DNA from: Dallia pectoralis
Lineage: Eukaryota > Chordata > Actinopteri > Esociformes > Umbridae
Direction of reading: 5' to 3'
Length of the DNA: 64,000 bases
Assembly: GCA_029465975.1 (NCBI GenBank)
Contig: CM055730.1
Location: 20,584,759-20,648,758 of the forward strand
This document shows positions 1 to 14,772 of the stretch, piece after piece; positions within the stretch are counted from its first letter, which is position 1, and each line of letters begins with the position of its first letter. The notes under the pieces are model-generated. The model was not told the DNA's origin and ran no database searches. It saw nothing but the letters and a program-made list of their open reading frames with translations. The position numbers were made by a program, and so were the translations under genes.

Positions 1-1076
1 ATGTTCCTTGAAATACCGAGAAAAGTATTTTCCACCTCACTCGGAGAATTATACTATTTAGAATCATGAGCTCTTTCAAAGATATCACGTGTTGAGCACA
101 TCAGAAAGTCATTAATGATGGACGGCTGCTGTGGGATTTGCCAGGAGACGGCTCAACTCCTGCAGGAGACGTGCTGTATGTGAGGGTGAGGGTGGGGGTG
201 AGGGTGGGGTTATTGGGGACGTAGAGTGGAGATAAGTAGAGAGAATGAGGATGTTGGAGGAACGCACTGAACAGACTGTGCAATTACATCACCTCCTTTC
301 ACCAGTCTCTACATTTATAAATAAAAAATGCTGGTAGCTTCCATGAATAATGTATATCGGTAATAATAATAATTAGAATTAATACATATATACGTTAAAT
401 AAAGAGTAGGGGTGTAACCCCGGCATCCTGGCCAAATTTTCCCCATGTCCTCTGTCCATCATGGCCCCTTAATCATTCCCCACATATACTAATTGGCTTC
501 ATCACCGTCTCCTCTCCACCAGTAAGCTGGTGTGTGGTGTGCATACTGGTGCAATATGGCTGCCGTCACGTCATCCAGGTGGATGCTGCACATTGGTGGT
601 GGTTGAGGAGATTCCCCGTTCCATGTAAAGAGTTTTTAGTTCCCAGAAAAGCGCTATATAAATGTAATGAATTATTATTATCATTATTTATTCTAAGTGC
701 CTTGAAGTCATGCATGCATACGTTTCTAGGTGGCCCCAGCGGTAATCAAACCCACAACATTTGAACTTGGTAACAGTCTTCGGACCATGTACAAAACATC
801 TGGTGGATTTAGTGGGAATGTCGCCATGGAGTAAAAACAGGCAAAACCAGCCATTATCAGAATGAATATGTATATATTCACATTCACGTCTGTGTGTGTT
901 TTACAGGGATCCCAAGAAGGCATGTCAGCAAAATCTAAATTGCATCAATGTGTCTTTGTTCCTCATAGAGCTCCTTGACATTGGGCCTTGACCTCTGACC
1001 TCCAGGTGTGGAGCCGAACCATGTGTCCTTCTGACCGGGGTGCGTGAACCCGTCTCTGCTGTGAGAAGTTGGAAAA
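1..1076. other. Sequence upstream of the rasgrp3 start codon, including a LINE/SINE tail
   Basis: There is no supported gene here. The stretch holds an AT-rich segment with short tandem GTGAGG-type repeats at about 178-215 (minus-strand CCTCAC) and the retroposon tail listed separately. Part of the last 200 bases is probably 5' UTR or first-intron sequence of rasgrp3. No TATA box or CpG island stands out. Confidence 0.4.
408..695 (+). repeat. Teleost LINE/SINE 3' tail
   Basis: The segment carries the block GCTGGTGTGTGGTG, then GGTGGATGCTGCACATTGG, then GAAAAGCGCTATATAAATG, and ends in an ATT-rich tract. This order is a familiar 3' end of abundant teleost retroposons (L2/Rex1-like LINEs and the SINEs sharing their tail). 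The exact family is not assignable by eye, and only the 3' part is present. Confidence 0.6.
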
Positions 1077-4000
1077 ATGGGATCATCGACTCTGGGGAAG
1101 GCAGCCCCTATTGGCACTCTACTGGAGGCTTGCATCCAGTCTTTCGGTAAATGATCAGTCAAAGCAACATAATATGACAATATAAACACTAGAAACTAGT
1201 CCCAGCAAATGATCTTTTAAATTGATAGGAGAATCTTGTGTCTGTTGACTGGGATTGACCAACCATAGATGTGAGATACAGTGACCTGAACAAGTGGGTC
1301 AAACTCTTGGAATTAACTGGTTTTCTGCAGTAATTTGGCGTAATATGTTGTCTCATTCTAATCTATGTCACAACAACAGACAAACCAAATGTGCTCAAGC
1401 TGATGACGTATGATACAATATTATAATTGCTTGTGACTTTATTGAACACACCAATCGGACATTCAGAGTGCTTGAGGAAAAAGTAAGTGAATCCATAGAC
1501 TAATCACTAAAACGAAAGCTAATTGTAGTCAGTTGCTTGCACACCTGGAGTCCAATTAATTTTAACTTTGATTGATAAAAGAACAGTCGAACATTTTAAG
1601 ATTCTATGCAAAAGGACATACGATCAAGAGTAGTTGTCCTGCGTAAGGCTGGAAAAAGATACAAAGTAATTTCAATGTGTTTAGGCATCCATGAATCGAC
1701 AGTTTGACAAATTGTCTATAAATGGAGACAGTTTAGTACTGTGGCTACTCTTCCTAGAAGTGGGAGCCCAGCCAAGATGACTCCGGAGGCACATTGCAGA
1801 ATCCTCAATGAGATCAAGAAGAACCCATGAGTAACAGCTAAAGGCTTGAATACATCACTGGAACTGGCCACCATGAGTGTACCATACACAAAGCACACAT
1901 TGGCAAACCGCAATGCTACCGGGATTTGTTTTTTGGACTGAACAAAAGTTGAATTGTTTGGGGAAAATACTCAGCGCTGTGTATGGTGCAAAATGGGCAC
2001 AGCGTACCCACATCAAAATATCTTTTCAACTGTGTAGTATGGTGGAGGGAGCGTCATTATTTGGGCTTTATTCGCTGCCACAGGACCTAGACCACTTGGC
2101 ATCACTGAGGGGAAAATGAATTCCCAAGTTTACCAAAATACCCTACAGGGTAATGTCAGAGTGTCTGTTTGCCAGCTGAAGGTTAGAAGAAGTTGGGTAA
2201 TGCAGCAGGACAAAGCATTGGGAGTGGCCCAGTCAGAGCCCAGACCTTAACTCAATAGAGATGCTGTCGAATGACATCAAGAGAGCTGTTCTCACCAGAC
2301 ATCCTACAATTATGTCTGGGCTGAAATGTTTTAAGTTCTGGTTAGAGGAATGGTCAAATGTTTCTTCTGAGTGTTCTGCTGGTCTGATCCAGAGATACCA
2401 AAAATGCTTGGGTGAAGTCATCGCTGCCAAAGGAAGTTGGACCAGCTAATATCTCCAAGGGTTCACTTACTTGTTCCTCCGGCACGGTGAATGTTTAAGG
2501 GGTCTGTTCAATAAAGACAAAAAAGTTAGATGCGATTGTATGTTATCTGCTTAAGCACATAGTGTTTTGTCATTTGTCGTGACTTAGATGAGGATCAGAT
2601 CAAAGGACTGCAGACTAACAGTTAATTCCAAGATGTTCACGTCCTTTTTCTAGTCACTGTTTATAGATAAGGTCTCGATCCTCTCCACAGATGACAATGG
2701 GGCGTTGCAGAGTGTCCAGCTCCCGCGCACGTTGTTGTTGATGCACCGCTGGTACGTCACGTCCACAGAGTTGGCCGGCAAGCTGCTCATGATATATCCT
2801 TTCATCTGGCTTCACACCAAGCCTTTGTTGGTGAGGTGTATATATATTTTACAATTTATATGTTCTGGCGAATATTGATGTTGACTCTGATGTGAAAGAA
2901 ATGTTGTTGAATCATTCAACGGTTTGCATGTTGATTGGTTGATTTTAAAGCTCAGTGGTAAAGCCGACTGTCCAATCAAAACATCAGGAATAATTAGGCA
3001 TGTCTCTTACAGATGAGATCTCAATGCCTTTTTTGACAGGTTGAAAAATATCAACAATAATGTGGTACATAAAACGGAGACACGTTTTGGCTCATGGCCA
3101 CCACGTCAACACTACTGGCAAACACACTGTAGAGTGTCGTTAGGTTAAACATGTATTTGAGAACAATGTTACAGATAAAGAACCACGTCAAGTGCACCGC
3201 TGAATCAATGGTTTTTACTGTTCCTCTGTGATTTTTTTTTACTGTGGCATGACTGTGCATTTTAATCAGAATCAATTAACAATGTCCTTGACAGTGTTTT
3301 TCTGTAGACTCCTCATTACTAAGTGGTTTGTTGACACGTTTGTTGTTCTTAGACAAGCGCTCAACAGGGGTGAGGGTCTTCTCAGAACTCGGTTGTTTCG
3401 TGGAAAGACATCGTGAATGAATTGCCTCTACGTCAAGGCTCTCCACTGATGAGCGATGAACCCATCGTTTCACAGCTGGTGGTTGGGTTAACATAGAGCT
3501 GGTGCATTAGATGGAAGTTGGCCCTGAACTCAGATCTGGAGTCATTTTATTGATTACCCCCTCTTTTCGCCAACCAAAACTTGATGTTTGATAAATTATA
3601 GAAGCATCATCACCAGGATTAGTTGAAGGCAAATTGCCTCAAGAGGGAAGCTTGTGCAGAGCCCATTCCATGTGATACAACATAAAGGCTCTATTTTATC
3701 CTTACGATTTTTTCATTTTCGTTTTTTATATACGAGCTGGGCCTGGGAGTATGCCCATCCAGTCTACATGTGTTTTGTGGATCTGGAGAAGGCGTATGAC
3801 CGGGTACCCCGGGATCTTTTGTGGGAGGTGCTGCGGGAGTATGGGGTGAGGGGGTCTCTTCTCAGGGCCATCCAATCTCTGTACGCTCAAAGCATGAGCT
3901 GTGTCCGTGTCCTCGGCAGTAAGTCGGATTCGTTCCCGGTGGGGGTTGGCCTCCGCCAGGGCTGCGCTTTGTCACCAATCCTGTTTGTAATATTCATGGA

Positions 4001-7000
4001 CAGGATATCAAGGCGTAGTCATGGGGGGGAGGGGTTCCCGTTCGGTGGGCTGATGGTCACATCACTGCTTTTTGCGGATGATGTGGTCCTGATGGCCTCA
4101 TCGGTCGGTGACCTTCAGCACTCACTGGATCGGTTCGCAGCCGAGTGTGAAGCGGCTGGGATGAGGGTTAGCACCTCTAAATCTGAGGCCATGACTCTCA
4201 GCAGGAAACCGGTGGAGTGCCTACTCCGGGTAGGGAATGAGTCCTTACTCCAAGTGAAGGAGTTCAAGTACCTCGGGGTCCTGTTCGCGAGTGAGGGAAC
4301 AATGGAGCGGGAGTTTGGTCGGAGGATCGGAGCAGCGGGGGCGGTGTTGCATTCGCTTCACCGCACCGTTGTGACGAAAAGAGAGCTGAGCCGAAAGGCA
4401 AAGCTCTCGATCTACCGGTCAATCTTTGTTCCTACCCTCACCTATGGTCATGAAAGCTGGGTCATGACCGAAAGAACGAGATCGCGGGTACAAGCGGCCG
4501 AAATGGGTTTTCTCAGAAAGGTGGCTGGCCTCTCCCTTAGGGATAGGGTGAGAAGCTCAGTCATCCGAGAGGAACTCGGAGTAGAGCCGCTGCTCCTTTG
4601 CATAGAAGGAGCCAGTTGAGGTGGTTCGGGCATCTTGTAAGAATGCCACCTGGGCGCCTCCCTAGAGAGGTGTTCCAGGCACGTCCAGCTGGGAGGAGAC
4701 CTCGGGGAAGACCCAGGACTAGGTGGAGAGATTATATCTCCACACTGGCCTGGGAACGCCTCGAGATTCCCCAGTCAGAGCTGGCTAATGTTGCCCGGGA
4801 AAGGGAAGTTTGGGGTCCCCTGCTAGAGCTGCTACCCCCGCGACCCGACCCCGGATAAGCGGTTGAAGATGAGATGAGAGATGAGATGAGAGATATACGA
4901 GCTAAAACTCTATATTACTATATAACTCATTTAATATATCCCTCATTTACTATATTACTCATTTACTATATTACTCATTTAATATATCCCTCATTTACTA
5001 TATTACTCATTTACTTTATCACTCATTTAATATATCCCTCATTTACTATATTACTAATTTACTATATCACTCATACACTATATCACTCATAAACTATATC
5101 ACTTGTACGCTATATCACTCATACACTATATTACTCGTACACTATATCACTCGTACACTATATCACTCGTACGCTATACCACTCGTACACTTTATCACTC
5201 ATACACTATATCAATCATACACTATATCACTCATACACTATATCACTCGTACACTATATCACTCATGCACTATATCACTCATTTACTATATCACTTGTAC
5301 ACTATATCACTCATTTACTATATCACTTGTACACTATATCACTAATTTACTATATCACTCATACATTATATCACTCATACACTATATCACTCATAGATTA
5401 TATCACTCATACACTATATCAATCATACACTATATCACTCATACACTATATCACTCATACATTATATCACTCATACACTATATCACTCGTACACTATATC
5501 ACTCATACACTATATCACTCGTACACTATATCACTCGTACGCTATATCACTCGTACACTATATCACTCATACGCTATATCACTCGTACACTATATCACTC
5601 ATACACTATATCACTCATACGCTATATCACTCGTACACTATATCACTCATACACTATATCACTCATACACTATATCACTCATACACTATATCACTCGTAC
5701 ACTATATCACTCATGCACTATATCACTCATTTACTATATCACTTGTACACTATATCACTAATTTACTATATCACTCATACATTATATCACTCATACACTA
5801 TATCACTCATACATTATATCACTCATACACTATATCAATCATACACTATATCACTCATACACTATATCACTCATACACTATATCACTCATACACTATATC
5901 ACTCGTACACTATATCACTCATACACTATATCACTCGTACACTATATCACTCATACGCTATATCACTCGTACACTATATCACTCATACGCTATATCACTT
6001 GTACACTATATCACTCATACGCTATATCACTCGTACACTATATCACTCATACGCTATATCACTCGTACACTATATCACTCATACATTATATCACTCATAC
6101 ACTATATCACTCATACATTATATCACTAATACACTATATCAATCATACACTATATCACTCATACACTATATCACTCATACATTATATCACTCATACACTA
6201 TATCACTCGTACACTATATCACTCATACACTATATCACTCGTACACTATATCACTCATACGCTATATCACTCGTACACTATATCACTCATACGCTATATC
6301 ACTCGTACACTATATCACTCGTACACTATATCACTCATACATTATATCACTCATACGCTATATCACACATACGCTATATCACTCATACACTATATCACAC
6401 AATATTATATATAATGTGGCACAAACATCACCTTTCCTATATTAGCGTGGGGCCAACACCCCAGGGTGAACCACCTGGCCTTGGGCTGCTAAATGGGGCC
6501 TGTGAACGCACCCCGTGATGAGGCACACCTGCCCCAAATCTGCCCTCATCAGGGGGAGGATGAAAAGGCTTCAGGAAAGCAGCTCTGGGCAGAAGGGTGT
6601 GGACCAATGAAGAGCGGAATGCTGCCCCCTCCAACCATCAGGCTTTATTTCACATTTTCATTTAGTTTCTTCCCCATTTTGTTGATGTATGGCTCTGTGT
6701 CTCTGATACAATATATAATATTCTTATTATTATCAGCTCTTTGTCTGTTCTCTGTCTCTCTGTAATAATATATAATTTTCTTCTAATTGTCACCTATGTG
6801 TCTGTTCCCTGTCTCTCTGTAATAATATATAATTTTCTTCTAATTGTCACCTCTGTGTCTGTTCCCTGTGTCTCTGTAATAATATATAATTTTCTTCTAA
6901 TTGTCACCTATGTGTCTGTTCCCTGTCTCTCTGTAATAATATATAATTTTCTTCTAATTGTCACCTCTGTGTCTGTTCCCTGTGTCTCTGTAATAATATA

Positions 7001-8657
7001 TAATTTTCTTCTAATTGTCACCTATGTGTCTGTTCCCTGTGTCTCTGTAATAATATATAATTTTCTTCTAATTGTCACCTCAGTGTCGGTTCCCTGTGTC
7101 TCTGTAACAATATATATAATATTATTCTCTTTGACTCATAAACATCCACGTTGACGCTTCATGCAATGAGAGCTCCCCAGCAGCACAGAAAAGGCAGGGG
7201 AATCAGTAATCAATGCAGGCTGGTGACTGGGTCCCTAAGTAAGCAAAGAGGCTTGATTGTTTCTCAATGTGTTACTTCAGATCTGACTCCCAGCCTAAGG
7301 TCTTTCAGAAGCTTCTTTTAGCGTTGTGATTTCAGTAGTTTGAGGCAAAACTTTGTTCCTGTAACAATTATTTGGAGAAAGCTCAGATGCATTGATGAAG
7401 GAACTGATCACATGGCCTGACCTTCCATAGTCTTATTTCCAGATACTGGGCGTTCCTTTTCAAAGACTTAGTTATTCTTCCTGATGAATGTGGAAAATAT
7501 TTTTTATAAGACATGCTGTTTCGTTGTCGTTTTTGGAAAGGTAAAAGCTTTTGGGGAATGTGTGTCCATTTATAACAAGGATTCAAACATTGTTGAACAC
7601 ATATAAAACCATCCTTGACACAACCCCACGTACCGTGACTGCCAGGGAGACGAGTGCCAACGGACAAGACTCAAGATCTGTTATTTAATGAGGTAAGAAA
7701 AATTACATATGTTTAGAAGTTCTTGAGTGTTGAAGATATTTTTTTATCGCCTTTGTGAGTGCGTGTGTGCGTGCGTGTGTGCGTGTGTGCGTGCGTGTGT
7801 GCGTGTGTGCGTGCGTGTGTGCGTGCGTGCGTGTGCGCGTGTTGTGTGATCCATTCTCTGGGCTCCTCGACTGATTGGCCGGTGCAGCAAGAGGCTAGAT
7901 GATGTCAGTGAAAGTACAGTTGAGGTGGTTCGGGCATCTTGTACGAATGCCACCTGGGCGCCTCCCCAGAGAGGTGTTCCAGGCACGTCCAGCTGGGAGG
8001 AGACCTCGGGGAAGACCCAGGACTAGGTGGAGAGATTATATCTCCACACTGGCCTGGGAACGCCTCGGGATTCCCCAGTCAGAGCTGGCTAATGTTGCCC
8101 GGGAAAGGGAAGTTTGGGGTCCCCTGCTAGAGCTGCTACCCCCACGACCCGACCCCGGATAAGCGGTTGAAGATGAGATGAGATGATATTGGAATACATT
8201 TGAATAGTAAAGGTGGCTGACAGCAATGTGCATGTAAATCTAGGCCAGGTTTTTTGATCATGTCAACTGGATTTTACACCACTCAACAAGGACTATCACA
8301 TCATTGTGAATCATTGCATTTTCCCAGGCGCTGCTTCTCAATGCTATTTAATGTTCAGACAGACTGTTCAGCAACAATAAACAAATGCACAGTTAAAAGT
8401 TATTGTGTAACTGTATTAAACAATACCAGATATTATCCTAAAATATGTATATGTATTGAGTATATGTGGTGTGTGTCCTCAGGTACTGGATAACGGTGTT
8501 TCCTGCTGAGTTTAACCTGGATCTAGGCCTTATACGCCTCACTGAGGAATTCAGAGACGTGGCTGCACAGCTGGGCTGTGAGGAACACTTCAAACTCATT
8601 GACATCTCCACCATGTGAGAGACTACCCAGGGACGAATACAGACTCACATACCCACG

Positions 8658-8690
<33 letters not shown>

Positions 8691-11600
8691 GGGTCGGCTC
8701 AATGGATAAGCAACAAAAACGATAATTTGAGTGTGGTCCTTTTGACTGTAAGAATAGTAGCATAGACCAGGTTTACACAATGGGCATCATATGTTCTTGT
8801 TAGGTGAGTCACTGCATTAACTGACAAATGGCCGTTCATTGTTTTATTAGTTTCATCGTTTTATTAGTTTCATTGTTAAAATGATGACATAATGCGTCAA
8901 ACGTTTTCATCTGGTGGATGTTGTGTCGCGTGCGATGGTGCTGATGTGGGGTGTTGTTAGATATTTGGTGAATTATAATTTGATACGTTCCCGATATTCT
9001 TTTATTAGCCAAATGTTTTTCTAAAATTGTAAAAGGTTCTCTTGACAAACGAGTCTAATTTCAGAAAGCATGTTCTCTACACCACATGGTAAATGTGTAA
9101 CATTTTATGAAATTAACGTTAAGATGGAAAAACATATGCAGTTTAGAGGGGTGCCTCTAAAATGTTTTGACAACATTGGGAGGGGGGGCCCAACCTAATC
9201 TACCTTAGGGCCCCCAAATGGCTAGAGCCGGCTTTGCACTCACACAAAACACACACATATGTTTAAAAGCTTTTTTTAATTTCTTTATAGCCCATCATAT
9301 GACTGGATGAGAAAACTGACCCAGAGGAAAAAGCAGGCCAAGAAGGGCAAAGCCTCCCTCCTCTTTGACCACCTTGAGCCTATGGAGCTGGCTGAACACC
9401 TAACGTTTCTAGAGTACAAGTCCATTAGGAGAATATCAGTGAGTATCTCTGATGGAAACGTGGCCTGAGAACCCACCCACCTGCTAGAGCCCTTTCATCC
9501 ATATCTAAACTTAATGTTTGACTTTCCTCAAGTCTCTTTCCAAAAATGTTTTTTTTCCCATAGAACTTCCCATAGATCCTGTAGTACTAAATGTTTTGGC
9601 TGTCTTAACATTGTCACCTGGCAAAATACTTTCTTCCTCGATAAGTTTGCTCTTCGATTTGAGTTGAATTTTTCTTGTAAATTTACCATGTATGTTGAGT
9701 ATAGATTATAAGACACATGTGCATTCTACTTCACATAAACTGCCATTTTCACCCCTTAACCCAGTTCACAGACTACCAGAGCTATGTGATCCATGGGTGT
9801 CTTGTAGACAACCCAACGCTGGAGCGCTCCATTGCCCTGTTCAACGGCGTGTCCCAGTGGGTTCAGCTCATGGTGCTCAGTAAGCTGACGCCCCAACACC
9901 GTGCTGAGGTCATCACCAAATACATCAACGTAGCCCAGGTAGGCAGAGAGAGAGATCCATTTCAGGCTTTATGCTAACACAGTACTTTACCTGTTAATGT
10001 GTCATTATTTCTGTGTACCAGTACTTTACCTATGTACCTGAGCTTCTTTCAGGCATATCATGTCTTGGTATTGTGAAATGAACTCACAACAACAAACAAC
10101 CAGTACATTTTAATCATTCTTCGTACTTCACAATAATGGGTTAGTATGACACAACCTGTTACACTAGACTGACAAAAATACTGACAAAAATACTGACAAT
10201 AATAACAAAGCAATGATATCACTGTCTCTTCACTGACTAGTGTATGTATGTTAGCACACAGATATGGTGGAATCAACAGTGTAGGAAATAAACATGCAGT
10301 ACTCAAAGCAGTGTTTTTGAATTGGCAATACAATCGTGGAAAGTTCACGTAATAGGAAGACATTAAGTCTTGTCTCGTGTCAGATGGAATCAAACCTTCT
10401 TACCCCTCGTCTAAGACCAAGATAACGCACATGCTTGTGTAGTTCCCAGTCCAACAACCCAAAGAGCCTGTCATGACTCAATGGCATTTATCACAGCCTT
10501 GAGAAGATACATTCACTGGGGGGGGGGACTGGAGTGTATATGCTGTTTAAAGATCTCTGCATGCCTCGAATACTAGAGTGTGCATTTCTAAAATAATTTG
10601 CACACATCCTGTATGTCTCTGATTATAGACCACTTTTTCATCTCACACTCTGTCTGCGGGGGTCAGAGGAGGTTTGCTGGGTTAAGTCTGGATGGAAGTG
10701 AAACTATACATCTCTAGAGAGATACACTGATGGTTGTGAGGCATTGCAAAACCTAAAATAGGTGTATTTTAAATTTTATTGGCAGAATCTATTATTATGA
10801 ATGTGAATGTCCAGAAAGAACAACAGGGGAGACAAGACAGACTCGTGGTTTAATATGAAGCTAGAGCTGAATATTAAACAGACAGCTAAACCAGGCATGC
10901 TCTAAATAATCTATATTCTTGTCTCTGGAATAGGTGGGAGGGTTCACCCTGTAGACGCTCCGCATGAGGACAGCTTTATAGCGTATTGTCTTAACTGTGT
11001 TCTTAATGCAGTTCTGCAGGTTGCTCTCCACAACAATACCTCAATGTTAATCCACAGGAATAAACTGTCATTCCTGTAAGTCAATTCATGAGTAACCCTA
11101 TGACAACAATGGTATGACATGATGTGATGACACATGTAGCCAAACAACTTCTACTACTAGATGTGTTCTCTGTCTCTGTGGGAGGCAGATGAACAGGGAG
11201 CAACAGTATATGTGAAGCCAGAAAGACTCAGGGCAACCCTCCAGCTGCAATGTGATACTCCATTTCTAACTGCTGTGTGGATGGGAGGTAGAAAACATTG
11301 TTAATACAGTATTCTGTTCAACAAACAGTAAGCATCATGCAAGTTACCACATATACCACATATGCCTCATATGCCTCGTATGCCACATATACCACATATA
11401 CCACATATACCACATATGCCTCATATACCACATATACCTCATATGCCACATATACCTCATATGCCACATATACCTCATATGCCACATATACCACATATAC
11501 CACATATGCCTCATATATCTCATATGCCTCATATACCACATATGCCACATTTACCTCATATACCTCATATACCTCATATGCCTCATATGCCACATATACC

Positions 11601-14271
11601 TCATATACCACATATGCCACATATACCACATATACCACATATGCCTCATATACCTCATGTGCCTCAAATGCCACATATACCTCATATGCCACATATGCCT
11701 CATATGCCACATATACCTCATATACCACATATACCTCATATGCCACATATGCAACATATCCCACATATGCCTCATATACCACATATACCTCATATGCCAC
11801 ATATACCACATATGCCACATATACCTCATATGCCTCATATGCCACTTATACCACATATGCCACATATGCCACATATACCACATATACCTCATATACCACA
11901 TATGCCTCATATACCTCATATGCCACATATACCTCATATACCACATATTTATTATATACCTCATATTCCTACAGTATTCTGCATAACAAACAATAAGCAT
12001 CATGCCAGATACTGAGCCTCAAACATATCAGAGATCAGTGGCTTCTTCCTCTATCATGTAGCAGGAATTAGATGAAGGAATTATTCAGAAGACTAATGAC
12101 TGGTACTCATGCTCATGTCATGTCCACCGTTTACGCTGGCAATCTCTCAGCTAATGTGAAATAGCCTACCCTTTAAATGTAGAAGCACAGCATTTCAACT
12201 GAAGAAAGCATTTCGTTTTTTGTGTTGTTGTTTTTTACACACAGAGCACCTATGTTGTTACAATGTTATTGATTGCTAAACACAGTGTAAACATGTATTC
12301 ATTGATTGACCTTGGATGGTCCAGATGCCCTCGGTGCACATGTACTGCTGCAGCATGAGTTTGAAACTGGCTAACTGCTCTTTAGGTGAAACCTCTCCTC
12401 TGTGCCCTATCCTCTATTACCACTTTCTGTAAGCATAAAGATTATGCAGTATATAGTATTGTTGAAATGTTTTTCTCTGTCTCTATCTGCCTTCCTTCGC
12501 ACTCCTTCAGAAACTCCTCCAGCTCCAGAATTTCAATACGCTGATGGCGGTGGTGGGAGGTCTGAGTCACAGCTCCATCTCTCGTCTGAAGGAGACCCAT
12601 TCCCATTTGGCTCCTGAGGTCACCAAGGTCAGCAGCCTTACTAAAATCCTCCTCTGGCCTTCCCCACCATAATACATTTATTTTTGGTCGTAATCAACTA
12701 GCACCCAATAAGGTTCGTTCTATAGAAGCCCACTGTAAAAACATACAGTACTTTGCTTTATAGTGGACCATGTTCCGATGCTATAGCGCATTTTCATTTT
12801 CAAGTTACCGCACTCGGGACAAAATTCAAACATAAAAATGCAATTCATCAAACATCTCATCAAGGCAGGTCTTCAGTTAGGACGTAACTCCCAGGGTACA
12901 TCTTTAAAAATCAGAAATCAAGATTTTTATCTTTACATTTTTATATTAATATTGTCATAGAACACCCATTTGACTGTATTGCATTTTCATTTGAATATTC
13001 TCTCAGAAAACACTTACATATTTTGTAAATGTTAATACATTTGTGAAACAGCATTGTTATTATATTGTCCATGATGTACTTCCATACTGTTTGGGTCCAT
13101 TCAACAACTGTCACATAGTGCTGTCTGAAAGCACCCAGCTCAGATTGGACATCATTCCCATTTCCTAGCATTCAGGATACATTTGATACAGCTTTTTATC
13201 TTATTGATTTCTCCGTCTCTGTGTGTCCATCTAATATTTATCCCATCCACTACTTGCAACAAATTGACCCTTTTCCCATCAGATCTGGAATGAGATGACG
13301 GAGCTGGTCTCCTCCAATGGCAACTACTGTGCTTATCGCAAGGCCTTCACAGACTCTGAAGGGTTTAAGATCCCCATCCTGGGAGTTCACCTGAAGGACC
13401 TGATCGCTGTGCATGTAGTCTTCCCCGACTGGGTGGACGACAACAAGGTGAACATTGTGAAGATGCAGCAGCTCTACTTCACCTTTAACGAGCTGGTGTC
13501 CCTTCAGAGTGCCACATCCCAGGTGGAGCCCAACATGGACCTCATCTACCTCCTCACCGTGAGTGTCCCGCCCTAAACGGAAACAGGAAACGGTCACACG
13601 TTTTGTCATTTCACTGGGTGGCCAACAACAGTTTGTAGGATCGTACAGTAACGTGATTAGGAATGTGTTGGTTATTACATCTGTTTTTATGTTTAATCAT
13701 AAGCAATCTCCCCCAGCTGTCTCTAGACCTTTACTACACTGAAGATGAGATATACGAGCTGTCGTTGCTCAGGGAACCGCGGAACCCCAAGTCTGTAGTA
13801 AGTCTCTGAGTTGAGGTCTACTGGATGGTTGGAAATTAAATGTCAGATGAAATGTATGAATGATACAATATTAAGTAACTCAGGGTTCCTGTCCTATTCT
13901 TCCGTATTTTCCCACCACAGCCTACCTCTCCAACGACTCCCAACAAGCCAATGGCCCCTCTGGACTGGGCATCAGGAGTAACAACCAAACCCGATCCTAA
14001 TGTGGTGAACAAGCACATCAGGAAGGTTGTGGATGTAAGTTGCTTGTGTTACTGTCACATTCGTCTATTGAACGGTCCGGGTGGACTAAGCCCCGGCCCA
14101 AATGTAAAGTCATGCGTAATACGCAAATGACATTATTGTGAAACACATTCTTTATCCACACAGGATTTGTATCACATCCAGAACTATCTTATAGATTATG
14201 TCAACAAGCATTGTGTGGCTATTTCTGTCACAATACCACATATTTCTGGAATTTAAATTGAACTACACCAT

Positions 14272-14330
<59 letters not shown>

Positions 14331-14735
14331 ATGCATAGAAAATTGTTTACAACAGCTATTATTCAGACAATTGCTTGCGCTTTATAAATCATTTTTAGTT
14401 CTCTGTTTTTGTATTTTTCTGGGAAGTCTGTATTCAGGAATTACGACCATGACCACGATGGCTACATCTCTCAGGAGGACTTTGAGAGTATCGCTGCCAA
14501 CTTTCCTTTCTTGGATTCCTTCTGTGTGTTGGACAAGGACCAGTGAGTGTTTTGTGCCACTGACATATGACCGCAGCAGACGTGACATTAGCCAAGCCAC
14601 CTCCTCCGGTTCCATCTCCCTTATTCTGTCACCAACGTACACTCACTCACACTGCATGCACACACAAACGCACACTTTCTGTTCCCACGCCTAACACATC
14701 TCCCTATACGTCTCACCTTGTTTGCCTTTCACACA

Positions 14736-14772
<37 letters not shown>

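Larger units (their letters stand above)
2836..8482 (+). other. rasgrp3 intron 2, repeat-filled
   Basis: This 5.6 kb intron holds a Rex3-type LINE fragment, two minisatellites, a GTGC microsatellite and a second short Rex3-type fragment, each listed separately. About 2840-3650 shows no recognisable gene or repeat. About 6420-6680 contains a moderately GC-rich block with no match I recognise. About 7130-7740 is unremarkable. Confidence 0.6.

Noticed and set aside
4910..6405. CRISPR-like array
   Set aside because: Units are contiguous without unique spacers, and the genome is eukaryotic. The same applies to all other arrays here.
5103..6445. Series of 80-148 codon frames rich in YITHTLYHSY
   Set aside because: They are produced by the 16-bp minisatellite.
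11298..12015. Long open frames on both strands (MPHIPH and AYEVYV type)
   Set aside because: They arise from the 9-bp array and have no protein-like complexity.
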